Shown: positions 49,265 through 59,933, counted from the first letter of the stretch. The stretch is 64,000 bases of DNA from Streptomyces sp. CB01373 (GCF_002803075.1 NZ_NNBK01000027.1:1-64000); one strand, 5' to 3'. Notes: generated by a model not told the origin, from the sequence alone. Made by a program: numbers and translations.

Positions 49265-51004
49265 ATGTCCCGCAGACCCCAGAAGCCGAACAACCGGCGA
49301 GCCTCGTCCCGTCCGTCGTCGCCCTCGTCGCCGTCCGCGCCGAGGGAGTTCCGGCTGCCGGAAAATACGACACCCGCTCTTCCCGCCGTCGAGGACTTCG
49401 CCGCTCTGGACATGCCCGAGGAGCTGCTGAAGACCCTCACCGCGCAGGGCGTGACCACGCCCTTCCCCATCCAGGCCGCCACGCTCCCCAACTCCCTCGC
49501 GGGACGTGACCTCTTGGGGCGTGGGCGCACCGGCTCCGGCAAGACGCTCGCGTTCGGGCTGGCGCTCCTCGGGCGTACGGCCGGACTGCGCGCGCAGCCC
49601 AAGGCGCCCCTCGCGCTCGTGCTGGTGCCCACCCGTGAACTCGCCCAGCAGGTCACGGACGCGCTGACCCCCTACGCGGCGGCGGTCGACGTCCGGCTCG
49701 CCACCGTGGTCGGCGGGCTGTCCATCACGAAGCAGGCCGGTGCGCTGCGGCGCGGCGCCGAGGTGCTCGTGGCGACCCCCGGCCGGCTCAACGACCTCGT
49801 GGAGCGCGGGGACTGCGTACTCGACGGCGTACGCATCACCGTGCTGGACGAGGCCGACCAGATGACCGACATGGGCTTCCTGCCGCAGATCACCAAGCTG
49901 ATCCAGCAGGTACGGCCCGACGGGCAGCGCATGCTCTTCTCGGCCACCCTGGACCGCAACATCGACCGCCTGGTGCAGCGGTTCCTGACCGACCCGGTGG
50001 TGCACTCCGTGGACCCGTCTGCGGGCGCGGTGACGACCATGGAGCACCACGTGCTCCACGTCCAGGACGAGACCGACAAGAAGGCGGTCACCACGCGCAT
50101 CGCGGCCCGTGACGGCCGGGTCATCCTCTTCCTCGACACCAAGAGGTCCGCCGACCGGCTGGCCAAGCGCCTCCTCGCCGTCGGTGTCCGCGCGGCGGCA
50201 CTGCACGGCGGCCGCTCCCAGCCGCAGCGCAACCGCACCCTGGAGCAGTTCAAGAACGGCCAGGTCACCGCGTTGGTGGCGACGAACGTCGCGGCCCGGG
50301 GCATACACGTCGACGACCTCGACCTCGTGGTGAACGTCGATCCTCCGACCGACCACAAGGACTACGTCCACCGGGGCGGCCGCACGGCTCGCGCCGGCGG
50401 TTCCGGCAGCGTGGTCACGCTCGTCCTGCCCGACCAGAAGCGGGAGGTCACCCGGCTCATGTCGGACGCGGGCATCCGCCCCCGGACGGCGAGCATCAAG
50501 TCGAGCGACGCGGAGCTGGCCACCCTCACGGGCGCCCGCGAGCCGTCCGGCGTGGCCGTCACCATCGAGATCCCCCAGCCCACGACGCCGGCATCCGGCG
50601 CCGACCGCAAGTCCGCCGCGGAACCCGGCAGGCGGCCCAGCCGCCGACGCCGGAACGGCGGCGGGAGCGGGTCGGGCCGGGGCGGTGCCGGCGGTGCGGG
50701 CGGCCGTGCCTCGGCCGGTGCGGCCGGTGGTGCCTCCGCGTCGGGGTCGGGCGGACGCGGTGGCGCCGGCCGCCGGGCGGGAGCAGGCGCGGCCAAGGGC
50801 GGCGCCGCCGGTACGGGCGGTCGCGGTTCCTCCGCCGCCGGTGGCCGCGGTTCCGACCGCCGGACCGCGACCGGCTCCGGTTCAGGCTCCGCCTCCGGTA
50901 CGCCGGCCCGCGGTTCCGGCCGCCGCCCGGCAGCCGGCGGGAACACGCGCGGCTCGTCCGGCACCGGCGGCCGGGGCTCCGAGCGCCGGGGCTCCGCCAC
51001 CTAG
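49265..51004 (+). CDS. DEAD/DEAH-box RNA helicase with RGG-rich tail
   Basis: A 579-residue ATP-dependent RNA helicase. Residues 45-390 carry the core motifs: Q-motif (FPIQAATLP), motif I (GRTGSGKT), PTRELA, TPGR, motif II in VLDEADQMTD, SAT, and in the second domain VAARGIHVDDLDLVV and HRGGRTARAG. After about residue 440 the protein is a long Gly/Arg/Ser-rich tail with many RGG-like units, expected to bind RNA non-specifically. The ATG at 49265 (MSRRPQKP) is used. It probably acts in ribosome assembly or mRNA decay. Confidence 0.94.
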   Translation: MSRRPQKPNNRRASSRPSSPSSPSAPREFRLPENTTPALPAVEDFAALDMPEELLKTLTAQGVTTPFPIQAATLPNSLAGRDLLGRGRTGSGKTLAFGLALLGRTAGLRAQPKAPLALVLVPTRELAQQVTDALTPYAAAVDVRLATVVGGLSITKQAGALRRGAEVLVATPGRLNDLVERGDCVLDGVRITVLDEADQMTDMGFLPQITKLIQQVRPDGQRMLFSATLDRNIDRLVQRFLTDPVVHSVDPSAGAVTTMEHHVLHVQDETDKKAVTTRIAARDGRVILFLDTKRSADRLAKRLLAVGVRAAALHGGRSQPQRNRTLEQFKNGQVTALVATNVAARGIHVDDLDLVVNVDPPTDHKDYVHRGGRTARAGGSGSVVTLVLPDQKREVTRLMSDAGIRPRTASIKSSDAELATLTGAREPSGVAVTIEIPQPTTPASGADRKSAAEPGRRPSRRRRNGGGSGSGRGGAGGAGGRASAGAAGGASASGSGGRGGAGRRAGAGAAKGGAAGTGGRGSSAAGGRGSDRRTATGSGSGSASGTPARGSGRRPAAGGNTRGSSGTGGRGSERRGSAT

Positions 51005-51154
51005 TACGACGCCTCCCGCCGGCCGTCGATCCCGGCGACCAGTGCCTCGACGCGGACCTCGGTCCCGCCACCGCGCGAGCGGTCACCGTGCGAGCCCGCG
51101 GTGCCCGGCCCATGCTGTATGGGAGGGGGTGCCGCGACAGAGGGAGTGGTGGGG

Positions 51155-51367
51155 ATGCGAACCGTTGTGGACCTCACACGCTGTCAGGGCTACGCACAGT
51201 GCGTGTTCCTCGCACCCAGGATGTTCGAGCTGCACGGCGAGGAAGGACTGCTGTACACCACGGCCGTCCCCGACGACCAGGCCGAGCGCGTGCGCCAGGC
51301 CGCGGCGGCCTGTCCGGTCCAGGCCATCCTCGTGGGCGAGGAGGTGAGCCCTGATGGCCGCCGGTGA
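51155..51367 (+). CDS. Ferredoxin, [3Fe-4S] type
   Basis: A 70-residue ferredoxin with cysteines in CQGYAQC and, after a long gap, CPVQA. Only three cluster cysteines are present, as in P450-partner [3Fe-4S] ferredoxins of Streptomyces. The start at 51155 (MRTVVD) follows an AGGGAG. It overlaps the ferredoxin reductase gene by 14 bases, and a P450 gene follows, so it is likely the electron carrier of that system. Confidence 0.92.
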   Translation: MRTVVDLTRCQGYAQCVFLAPRMFELHGEEGLLYTTAVPDDQAERVRQAAAACPVQAILVGEEVSPDGRR

Positions 51368-52712
51368 TCTCCGGGACGGCCGCATCGTCGTCGTCGGTGC
51401 TTCGCTGGCCGGGCTGAGGGCCGCGGAGACGCTGCGCGAGGAGGGCTTCACCGGTTCACTCACCGTGGTCGGGGACGAGCCCCATCCGCCCTACGACCGG
51501 CCACCACTGTCGAAGCAGGTACTGCTCGGCCAGGCGACGGCGGACACCACCGAGCTGCCGATGCGCCGGAACCCGGACGCCGAGTGGCGGCTGGGAGTTG
51601 CCGCCACCGGCCTGGACCCTCTGGAGAAGCGGGTACTGCTGGCCGACGGGGAGTCGTTGCCGTACGACCGGCTGCTGATCGCCACCGGGACCCGGGCGCG
51701 GCCCTGGCCCAATCCGGCAGAGGGCGCCCTGGACGGGGTGTTCACCCTGCGTACGCGTGAGGACGCCGCGGGACTGGCCGAGCGGCTGGCCGCCGGGCCG
51801 GAGCGGGTGCTGGTGATCGGCGCCGGCTTCACCGGCTCGGAGATCGCCTCGGCCTGCCGGGAGCGGGGCATCGAGGTGACGGTCGCGGAACGCGGCCCCG
51901 CGCCGCTGGTGGGCGCCCTCGGCGGCACGCTGTCGAAACTCGCGGCCGTCATGCACCGCAACCACGGCGTGGACCTGCGCACCGGGGTGACGGTCACCGC
52001 CCTGCGCGGAAACGGCAGCTTCACCGGTGCGGACCTGTCCGACGGCACACGTGTCGACGCGGACGTGTGCGTCGTCGCGCTGGGGGCGGTCCGCAACATC
52101 GAGTGGCTGGCGGAGTCCGGGCTGGCGGCGGGCCCACGCGGGATCGCCTGCGACGCCGGATGCCGCGCCTTCAACATGTACGGAATCGTCACCGACGACG
52201 TCTTCGTGGCCGGCGACGTCTCCCGCTTCCCGCACCCCCTGTTCGGCTACCAGCTGCTCTCCCTGGAGCACTGGGGGAACGCGGTCGAGCAGGCCGGGGT
52301 GGCGGCCCACAACATGGTCAGTCCCGGCCCTCTGCGGCGCCCGCACCTGGCCGTCCCGACGTTCTGGTCGACCCAGTTCGGGCTCAACATCAAGTCGGTG
52401 GGCGTACCGACCTACTCCGACCACGTGGTCATCGCCCAGGGCTCCCTGGAGGCGCGCCGTCTGGCGATGGTCTACGGCTACCAGGGCCGGGTCACCGCCG
52501 CGGTCACCGTCGACATGGCCAAGTCGCTCGACTACTACCGGCACCTGATCGAGACGGCCGCTCCCTTCCCGCCCCCGCCCGGTGCGCAGGACCGTGCGAT
52601 CGCGGCCGACGTCCCGATTCCGTCCGACGTGCCGGACCCGAAGGGGCTCTCCCACGGCCCCACCGTGGCGCTCACCGGCTACCTTCCCGACCGCCGGCTG
52701 ACCGTGGTGTAG
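51354..52712 (+). CDS. FAD-dependent ferredoxin reductase
   Basis: A 452-residue pyridine nucleotide-disulfide oxidoreductase of the putidaredoxin reductase type. The FAD-binding loop is IVVVGASLAGLRAAETL, the NAD(P)-binding loop VLVIGAGFTGSEIA, and the FAD-contact segment DDVFVAGDVSRF. It would pass electrons from NAD(P)H to the adjacent ferredoxin and on to the P450. It overlaps the ferredoxin gene. Confidence 0.92.
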   Translation: MAAGDLRDGRIVVVGASLAGLRAAETLREEGFTGSLTVVGDEPHPPYDRPPLSKQVLLGQATADTTELPMRRNPDAEWRLGVAATGLDPLEKRVLLADGESLPYDRLLIATGTRARPWPNPAEGALDGVFTLRTREDAAGLAERLAAGPERVLVIGAGFTGSEIASACRERGIEVTVAERGPAPLVGALGGTLSKLAAVMHRNHGVDLRTGVTVTALRGNGSFTGADLSDGTRVDADVCVVALGAVRNIEWLAESGLAAGPRGIACDAGCRAFNMYGIVTDDVFVAGDVSRFPHPLFGYQLLSLEHWGNAVEQAGVAAHNMVSPGPLRRPHLAVPTFWSTQFGLNIKSVGVPTYSDHVVIAQGSLEARRLAMVYGYQGRVTAAVTVDMAKSLDYYRHLIETAAPFPPPPGAQDRAIAADVPIPSDVPDPKGLSHGPTVALTGYLPDRRLTVV

Positions 52713-52754
52713 CCACGGGCTGACGCACGTCCCGTCCAACGACGAGGAGCCATC

Positions 52755-53939
52755 ATGGACTCCGAGACCTTGCTGGCACGGATCACCGACTACGCCAGCC
52801 GCCCCGACCCCTACCCGCTGTACGCGGAACTCCGCGAGGCCGGACCCGTGGTGCGGCAGGCGGACGGCAGCTACCTGGTCGGCACCTACCACGAGCTTGC
52901 GGCTCTGCTCCACGACCCGCGGATGAGTGTCGATCCCCGCCTCCGCGGCGAGACGACACACAAGCCGCCCTTCCTGCGGCTCGACGACCCGGAGCACCAC
53001 AGGCTCCGCACCCTGGCCATGCGGCCGTTCGGACCGCCGCACAGCCCGGACCGGGTCGACGGCATGCGTGGTGAGATCGACCGGATCACCAAGGAACTGA
53101 CGGAGCCCTTCGAGGCCGGCCGGCAGATCGACGTCGTCGACGATTTCGCCTACCCACTGCCCGTCGCGGTGATCTGCCACCTGCTGGGCGTGCCGCGCGA
53201 GGACGAGCCGCTGTTCCGGGCCTGGTCCGACGCTCTGGTCACAGCCGCCGACGTCAGGCCCGGGGAGGACACCACCGAGGCGGACAAGGCGGGCGAGCAG
53301 GCGCGGATCGAGATGGGCGGGTACCTGGTGAACCTCGCCGAGCAGCGCCGTGGCCGCCCGGGCGACGACATGCTCTCCGCCTTCGCCAACGAGCCGGATC
53401 CGGCCCTGCGGCTCACCCAGGAGGAGCTCGCGGAGACCGCCGTGCTGCTGCTGATCGCGGGACACGAGACCACGGTCAACCTGATCACCAACGGGGTGCT
53501 CACCTTTCTGCGCCACACCGAGCATCTGGACCGCCTGCGCGGCGACCCCGGCCTGCTGCCGCGAGCGGTGGAGGAACTGCTGCGTTACGAACCTCCGGTC
53601 CACATGCGCGAGCGCATCCCCCGCGACGACATCGACGTGGCGGGCACCGTGCTCCCCAGGGGCACGTCCGTCGTCCTCGCGCTGGCCTCGGGCAACCGCG
53701 ACCCCAAACGGTTCCCCGACCCCGACCGGTTCGACCCCGCACGCCCGGACGTCGAGCACCTCGGCTTCGGCGGTGGCATTCACCTGTGCTTCGGCGGCCC
53801 CCTGGCCCGTCTGGAGGCCCAGGCCGCGCTCGGCGCGCTGATCCCCCACCTGGGCACGGCGCGCCTGCTCGAGGACCCGCCCCCCTACCGGCAGAGCGCC
53901 ATGCTCCGCGGTCCGCGCCATCTGTCCGTCCAGCTCTGA
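52755..53939 (+). CDS. Cytochrome P450
   Basis: A 394-residue soluble bacterial P450. The I-helix oxygen-activation motif is LLIAGHETTVNLI, the K-helix ExxR lies in EELLRYEPPVHM, and the haem-binding loop is LGFGGGIHLCFGG with the thiolate Cys345. The typical N-terminal RPDPYPLYAELRE is present. Upstream ferredoxin and reductase genes supply a complete electron-transfer chain. The substrate cannot be predicted; the following SDR suggests alcohol oxidation after hydroxylation. Confidence 0.95.
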   Translation: MDSETLLARITDYASRPDPYPLYAELREAGPVVRQADGSYLVGTYHELAALLHDPRMSVDPRLRGETTHKPPFLRLDDPEHHRLRTLAMRPFGPPHSPDRVDGMRGEIDRITKELTEPFEAGRQIDVVDDFAYPLPVAVICHLLGVPREDEPLFRAWSDALVTAADVRPGEDTTEADKAGEQARIEMGGYLVNLAEQRRGRPGDDMLSAFANEPDPALRLTQEELAETAVLLLIAGHETTVNLITNGVLTFLRHTEHLDRLRGDPGLLPRAVEELLRYEPPVHMRERIPRDDIDVAGTVLPRGTSVVLALASGNRDPKRFPDPDRFDPARPDVEHLGFGGGIHLCFGGPLARLEAQAALGALIPHLGTARLLEDPPPYRQSAMLRGPRHLSVQL

Positions 53940-53976
53940 CCAGCTCTGACCGGACCTGTCGAGGAGGAGAAGCGGC

Positions 53977-54816
<840 letters not shown>

Positions 54817-54830
54817 ACCGCCTCTTGCCC

Positions 54831-56654
54831 TCAGTCGCGCTGCTGGTCGAGGGCGTCGTCGAGCGTGGTGGCGGCCATGATCAGCGACAGATGCGTGAAA
54901 GCCTGCGGGAAGTTGCCCAGTTGCTCGCCACTGGGGCCGATCTCCTCGGCGAACAGGCCGACGTGGTTGGCGTAGGTCTGCATCTTCTCGAAGGCGTAGC
55001 GCGCCGGACGGATCCGCCCGGCGCGAGCGAGCGCGTCCACATAGAGGAAGGTACAGAGACTGAACGTGCCTTCGGAGCCCCGCAGACCGTCCGGGGAGGC
55101 CGCGGGGTCGTAGCGGTAGACGAGGCTGTCCGACACGAGCCTGCGCTCCATCGCGTCCAGGGTCGACAGCCAGCTCATCGTCCGGGGAGCCAGGAACCCG
55201 GCGCGCGGAACCAGCAGCAGCGAGGCGTCGAGGACATCGCTTCCGTAGTGCTGGACGAGGGCCTGCTCCTTCTCGTTCCAGCCCCGCTCCATCACCTGTT
55301 CGAGGATCGCGTCGCGAGCCGCGGTCCAACGAGGGGCGTCGGCGGGACGGCTGTGCTCTCTCGCCAGGCGCAGCCCCCGGTCGAAGGCCACCCAGGACAT
55401 CACCCGGCTGAAGGTGAAGTCCTGGCGCCCGCCACGGGTCTCCCAGACGCCCTCGTCGGGGCGGTCCCAGGAATCGGCCAGCCAGTCCAGCGTCCGCGCG
55501 ACGTTCTTCCAGCCGTGGTAGCTGCCTCCCATGGCGACCTCGTGCCCCTCCGACAGGGCGTAGAGCGCCTCCCCGTAGATGTCCAGCTGCAACTGATCGG
55601 CCGCTGCGTTCCCCACCCGCACCGGATACGAACCCCGGTAGCCCTCGAAGTGCGTAAGGACCTCTTCCGACAGCTCGGGATCCCCGTCGACGCGGTACAT
55701 GATCTGCAGCGGCTCGCCGTCGACGCCCTCCCGGGCCTGGAGGCGGTCGCCCATCCAGTGCGTGAACTGCGCCGCCTCCTCGGCGAACCCCAGGTCGAGG
55801 AGAGCGCGCACGGACAGGGAGCCGTCGCGGACCCAGGTGTAGCGGTAGTCCCAGTTGCGTTCACCCCCGATCTGCTCGGGCAGACCCATGGTGGCGGCGG
55901 CGACGGGAGCACCTGTGGGGGCGTAGGTGAGCAGCTTGAGCGTGATGGCCGAGCGGTGCACCACACCCGGCCACCGGCCGCGGTACCGGGAGTGGCGCAA
56001 CCAGCCGTGCCAGAAATCCACCACGTCCCAGAACTGTTCCATCGCCCGGTCCGGGGTGACCGGCGGCGGGGTGTCGCCATCGGGCCCACCGACGGTGAAC
56101 ACCGCCGCGGCCACTTCACCCGGCCTCAAGGTCACCGCACCCCGCACGTCCCTGCCGTCCTGTCGCAGGGGGAAGGTGCTTTGCAGATGGGCGGTGACGT
56201 CCGGCGCGTGGAACGTGGCGGTGCCGTCCCGCACATCGAGATGGTGGGTGGCACGGCCGTAGTCGAAGCGCGGACGGCACTCCAGAGTGAAGTGCACCGT
56301 GCCGCGCACCGCCCGCACGCCGCGCATCAGCACATGCCTGTCGGTGGGGGTGCCGGTGCGATCCGGTGGCATGCAGTCGAAGACCTCGCCGACTCCGTCC
56401 GGCGACATGAACCGTGTGACCAGGACCGCGGTGTCCGGGTAGTAGAGCTGCTTGTAGACGGTGTTCCGGCTCTCCGGCGCGAACAGGAAGTAGCCGCCGC
56501 GATCGTGGTCGAGCAGGGCGGCGAAGACGGTGGGCGAGTCGAACCGGGGAGCCGCGAACCAGTCGACCACCCCCTGGGACGACACCAGAGCGGCGGTCTG
56601 CAGGTCGCCGACGAGGCCGTGGTCGGCAATGGGCGGGTAACGATCCATGGTCAT
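54831..56654 (-). CDS. Glycoside hydrolase family 15 protein (glucoamylase/trehalase-like)
   Basis: A 607-residue GH15 enzyme. The N-terminal beta domain begins PPIADHGLVGDLQTAALVS, and the (alpha/alpha)6 barrel carries the hallmark NWDYRYTWVRDGSLSVRALL. The likely catalytic glutamates are in DEGVWETRGG and a second acidic residue near the C-terminal third. Similar actinobacterial enzymes hydrolyse trehalose or alpha-glucans. There is no signal peptide, so it is cytosolic. It is convergent with the SDR, with only 14 bases between the stops. The ATG at 56648 is an alternative start. Confidence 0.92.
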   Translation of the reverse strand: MTMDRYPPIADHGLVGDLQTAALVSSQGVVDWFAAPRFDSPTVFAALLDHDRGGYFLFAPESRNTVYKQLYYPDTAVLVTRFMSPDGVGEVFDCMPPDRTGTPTDRHVLMRGVRAVRGTVHFTLECRPRFDYGRATHHLDVRDGTATFHAPDVTAHLQSTFPLRQDGRDVRGAVTLRPGEVAAAVFTVGGPDGDTPPPVTPDRAMEQFWDVVDFWHGWLRHSRYRGRWPGVVHRSAITLKLLTYAPTGAPVAAATMGLPEQIGGERNWDYRYTWVRDGSLSVRALLDLGFAEEAAQFTHWMGDRLQAREGVDGEPLQIMYRVDGDPELSEEVLTHFEGYRGSYPVRVGNAAADQLQLDIYGEALYALSEGHEVAMGGSYHGWKNVARTLDWLADSWDRPDEGVWETRGGRQDFTFSRVMSWVAFDRGLRLAREHSRPADAPRWTAARDAILEQVMERGWNEKEQALVQHYGSDVLDASLLLVPRAGFLAPRTMSWLSTLDAMERRLVSDSLVYRYDPAASPDGLRGSEGTFSLCTFLYVDALARAGRIRPARYAFEKMQTYANHVGLFAEEIGPSGEQLGNFPQAFTHLSLIMAATTLDDALDQQRD

Positions 56655-56824
56655 CTCGCTTCCCTGATGCCACTGCTTCCACTGTCCGCCCTGTGCGACG
56701 AGGCCGCCACGGGATGTGGCACGAGGGGCGAGGGAACGCGACGGCCGCCGTCAGGGTGCGAGAACACCGGCACATGACGAGGGCGGGACCCGAAAGCCCC
56801 GCCCGAACCGTATAGAACCCCAGG

Positions 56825-57256
56825 TCAGGGCCACACCAGGCAGTACGGCTGGTGCCCCGCCTCATGCAGCCGGTGGCTGAAGTCCTGCCACTCGTGCAGC
56901 AGCTGGTACACGTTGAACGCGTCGCGGGGGCCGCCGCGGTCCGGGACCGTGGACCAGATGAAGGCGGCCGCGCCGACCGTTTCCTCGCCGATGTCGCGCA
57001 GGGGGTCCACCGCGGTCGTCGGGAGTTTCACGACCGCGTAGTCGGGGTGCAGGACGACCAGCTCGAGCGGCGGCACCTTGTGCAGCGGCACGCCCTCGAT
57101 GCCGGTCAGCACCATGGCGGCCATCGTCTCCGGTTTGATCTTGGTGAACATGCCGCCCATGCCGAGTTCGTCGCCACCGAGTTCCTCGGGGCGCATCGAG
57201 ATCGGGACGCGGGCCGCCGTCGCGCCGTCGGGCGCGCCGAAATACTTGTACGTCAC
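56825..57256 (-). CDS. Conserved hypothetical protein
   Basis: A 143-residue soluble protein (starts TYKYFGAPDGATAARVPISM, ends GHQPYCLVWP) that I recognise as a conserved streptomycete protein without assigned function. No clear catalytic motif. The GTG at 57256 has GGGTGGGG nearby and overlaps the stop of the preceding small ORF (GTGA), so translation is likely coupled. Confidence 0.72.
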   Translation of the reverse strand: MTYKYFGAPDGATAARVPISMRPEELGGDELGMGGMFTKIKPETMAAMVLTGIEGVPLHKVPPLELVVLHPDYAVVKLPTTAVDPLRDIGEETVGAAAFIWSTVPDRGGPRDAFNVYQLLHEWQDFSHRLHEAGHQPYCLVWP

Positions 57257-57471
57257 CCCCACCCGACCACCATTCCCGCTCCCTGCCCCCAGCAGCTCGG
57301 CCCGGCGGTCGCCCCGCCGGTCGCTCCGCTCGGACTCACCCGGTACATCCCGTGCCTGGCCTGCTTCGCTCGCTTCCTCAGCGTCGCGTCGGTGCCTTCC
57401 CCGCCGGGCACGTCGAGGACCCAGGCCGTCAGTCCCCTCGCCCAGTCCGCCACCGCGATGCATATCTCCAC
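57253..57471 (-). CDS. Small hypothetical protein coupled to the next gene
   Basis: A 72-residue ORF starting at GTG (MEICIAVADWARGLTAWVLD). About 89 percent of its third codon positions are G or C, as expected for a coding frame here. Its stop overlaps the GTG of the downstream 143-residue gene. No family recognised, and the ribosome binding site is weak, so it may be a leader ORF or chance. Confidence 0.45.
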   Translation of the reverse strand: MEICIAVADWARGLTAWVLDVPGGEGTDATLRKRAKQARHGMYRVSPSGATGGATAGPSCWGQGAGMVVGWG

Positions 57472-57802
57472 CCGACCGCTTTCTAGGACGCGTCGCCCCC
57501 GCCGCGCAACCCGATCATCGTGTCAGTGACCTCCCCCGCGGCTGCTCGCCGAAACGTGCGCCGAAACATCTGCCCGCGGGATCTTGGCGGCCCCGACACG
57601 ACCCTTCGCTTGTTCATACGTACGCGGAGCCCAGTTTCGCAGATGGGCCGCCGGGAATCCGCGAATCCACCGCTCGTCGTACCCGGATCCGGCCGGGCCG
57701 GCCGCTCCGCCCCCGGTCCGCCGCCGTCGCTGGCCTACCCTGAACAGGTCACAGCCCACCGTATTCCGGAGAACCCCCGAGAAGTCGGAGAAGTCGCAGG
57801 TC
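57472..57802. other. Gene-free hemL upstream region
   Basis: About 330 bases without a supported ORF. It holds two direct copies of CGCCGAAAC (57547 and 57559, 12-base period) and a TACCCT near 57736 that may be the hemL -10 region. No riboswitch or tRNA seen. Confidence 0.55.
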
Positions 57803-59119
57803 ATGAGCGAACTGCCCTATCCCTACGAAGCCCCTGTCTCGCAGGCGCTGTTCGACCGTGCGGCGGCCGTCACGCCCGGCGGCGTGAACTCGCCGGTGCG
57901 CGCCTTCCGCGCTGTGGGCGGCACGCCCCGGTTCATGGTCTCCGGCAGCGGTCCGTACCTGAAGGACGCCGACGGCCGGGAGTACGTCGACCTCGTGTGC
58001 TCCTGGGGTCCGATGATCCTCGGGCACGCGCACCCCGAGGTGATCGCCGCCGTGCAGGAGGCGGTCGCGCACGGCACCTCCTTCGGGACGCCCGGTGAGG
58101 GCGAGGTCGCTCTCGCCGAGGAGATGGTGAACCGGGTCGGCCCGCTGGAGCGGGTGCGGCTGGTCTCCAGCGGCACCGAGGCCACCATGTCCGCGATCCG
58201 GCTCGCCCGCGGGTTCACCCGGCGGTCCAAGGTGGTCAAGTTCGCCGGGTGCTACCACGGGCACGTCGACTCCCTCCTCGCCGCGGCCGGGTCGGGGCTC
58301 GCCACCTTCGCCCTGCCCGACACCCCCGGCGTCACCGGTGCCCAGGCCGGCGACACGATCGTGCTGCCGTACAACGACGCCGACGCGGTGCGCGCCGCCT
58401 TCGCCGCGCATCCGGGCGAGATCGCCTGCGTGATCACCGAGGCCTCGCCGGGCAACATGGGCGTGGTGCCGCCGCTGCCCGGGTTCAACCAGCAGCTCAA
58501 GGACCTCTGCGCCGCGAACGGCGCCCTGTACATCTCCGACGAGGTCATGACGGGCTTCCGCACCAGCCGCGCCGGGTGGTACGGCGTCGACGGGGTCGAG
58601 CCCGACCTGATGACCTTCGGAAAGGTGATGGGCGGCGGGTTCCCGGCCGCCGCGTTCGGCGGGCGCGCCGACGTCATGGCGCACCTCGCCCCCGCCGGGC
58701 CCGTCTACCAGGCCGGCACCCTCTCCGGGAACCCCGTCGCCACGGCCGCCGGACTCGCCCAGCTCCGCCTGCTCGACGAAGCCGCGTACAGCACGGTCGA
58801 CTCCGTCTCGCGGCAGATCCAGGCCATGGTCTCCGAGGCGCTGACCAAGGAGGGCGTGGCGCACACCCTGCAGAACGCCTCCAACATGTTCTCCGTGTTC
58901 TTCACGGACCGCCCGGTCCGCGACTACGAGGACGCCAAGGCGCAGGAGTCGTACCGCTTCACCGCGTTCTTCCACGCGATGCTGGCGAACGGCGTGTACC
59001 TGCCGCCGTCGTCCTTCGAGTCCTGGTTCGTCTCCACCGCGCACGACGAGACGGCACTCCAGCGGATCGCCGACGCCCTTCCGGCGGCGGCCCGTGCGGC
59101 GGCGGAGGCGACGGCATGA
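57803..59119 (+). CDS. hemL: Glutamate-1-semialdehyde 2,1-aminomutase
   Basis: A PLP-dependent enzyme converting glutamate-1-semialdehyde to 5-aminolevulinate, directly after HemA in the pathway. It has 438 residues, with TPGGVNSPVRAFR at the N-terminus, GCYHGHVDSLL, the SDEVMTGFRTS strand and the PLP lysine in MTFGKVMGGGFP. The ATG at 57803 is the usual start. Its stop overlaps the start of the phosphatase gene by four bases. Confidence 0.97.
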   Translation: MSELPYPYEAPVSQALFDRAAAVTPGGVNSPVRAFRAVGGTPRFMVSGSGPYLKDADGREYVDLVCSWGPMILGHAHPEVIAAVQEAVAHGTSFGTPGEGEVALAEEMVNRVGPLERVRLVSSGTEATMSAIRLARGFTRRSKVVKFAGCYHGHVDSLLAAAGSGLATFALPDTPGVTGAQAGDTIVLPYNDADAVRAAFAAHPGEIACVITEASPGNMGVVPPLPGFNQQLKDLCAANGALYISDEVMTGFRTSRAGWYGVDGVEPDLMTFGKVMGGGFPAAAFGGRADVMAHLAPAGPVYQAGTLSGNPVATAAGLAQLRLLDEAAYSTVDSVSRQIQAMVSEALTKEGVAHTLQNASNMFSVFFTDRPVRDYEDAKAQESYRFTAFFHAMLANGVYLPPSSFESWFVSTAHDETALQRIADALPAAARAAAEATA

Positions 59120-59817
59120 GCGAGACCCCCGAGAAGAACGGCCAGGACGACATCACCGTCGTCCATCTGATGCGGCACGGCGAGGTCGAGAACCCGGACG
59201 GGATCCTGTACGGGCGGCTGCCCGGCTACCACCTGTCCGAGCTCGGCCGGAAGATGGCCGAGCGGGTCGCCGAGCACCTCGCCCCCCGTGACATCACCTA
59301 CGTCGTCGCCTCCCCGCTGGAGCGGGCGCAGGAGACGGCGACGCCGATAGCGAAGGCGCACGGACTCGATCTGGCCACCGACGAGCGGCTGATCGAGGCG
59401 GACAACGTCTTCCAGGGCAAGACCTTCGGCATGGGCGACGGCGCGCTGCGCCGGCCCGGCAACTGGAAGCACGTGGTCAACCCGTTCAAGCCGTCCTGGG
59501 GCGAGCCGTACATCGACCAGGTGGTGCGCATGATGGGCGCGCTGAACGCGGCGAAGGACAAGGCGCGCGGGCACGAGGCGGTGCTCGTCAGCCACCAGCT
59601 GCCGATCTGGATCGTGCGCTCCTACGTCGAGCGGAGGCGGCTGTGGCACGACCCGCGCAAGCGGCAGTGCACGCTCGCCTCGCTGACGACGTTCACCTAC
59701 CGGGGCGACCGGATCGTCTCCGTCGGCTACACCGAGCCGGCCCGCGATCTGGTGCCCGCCCATCTCCTCGCGGGCGCCAAGCCGGTGAAGGGGCAGGGCA
59801 AGGCGTTCGGCGCGTAA
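59116..59817 (+). CDS. Histidine phosphatase family protein
   Basis: A 233-residue phosphoglycerate mutase-like phosphatase with the phosphohistidine motif LMRHGEVENPDG near residue 18 and the second His in VLVSHQLPIW. The substrate is unknown. It is translationally coupled to hemL (ATGA overlap). Confidence 0.92.
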   Translation: MSETPEKNGQDDITVVHLMRHGEVENPDGILYGRLPGYHLSELGRKMAERVAEHLAPRDITYVVASPLERAQETATPIAKAHGLDLATDERLIEADNVFQGKTFGMGDGALRRPGNWKHVVNPFKPSWGEPYIDQVVRMMGALNAAKDKARGHEAVLVSHQLPIWIVRSYVERRRLWHDPRKRQCTLASLTTFTYRGDRIVSVGYTEPARDLVPAHLLAGAKPVKGQGKAFGA

Positions 59818-59830
59818 GAACGCCCCTGCC
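59797..59830 (+). terminator. Probable terminator after hemL-phosphatase
   Basis: GGCA-a-GGCGTTC (59797-59808) pairs with GAACGCC-cc-TGCC (59818-59830) and is followed by a T-rich stretch. It begins inside the last codons of the gene. Confidence 0.45.
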
Positions 59831-59933
59831 TTTGCCTTTGTTGTGAATTTCATATTGGTTCGCGGAACCCCTGCGTTCGTCACTGCCTCTGAGTGAGTGA
59901 CCATCGGCGGCAGTGACGAATCGGGGATCTTTC

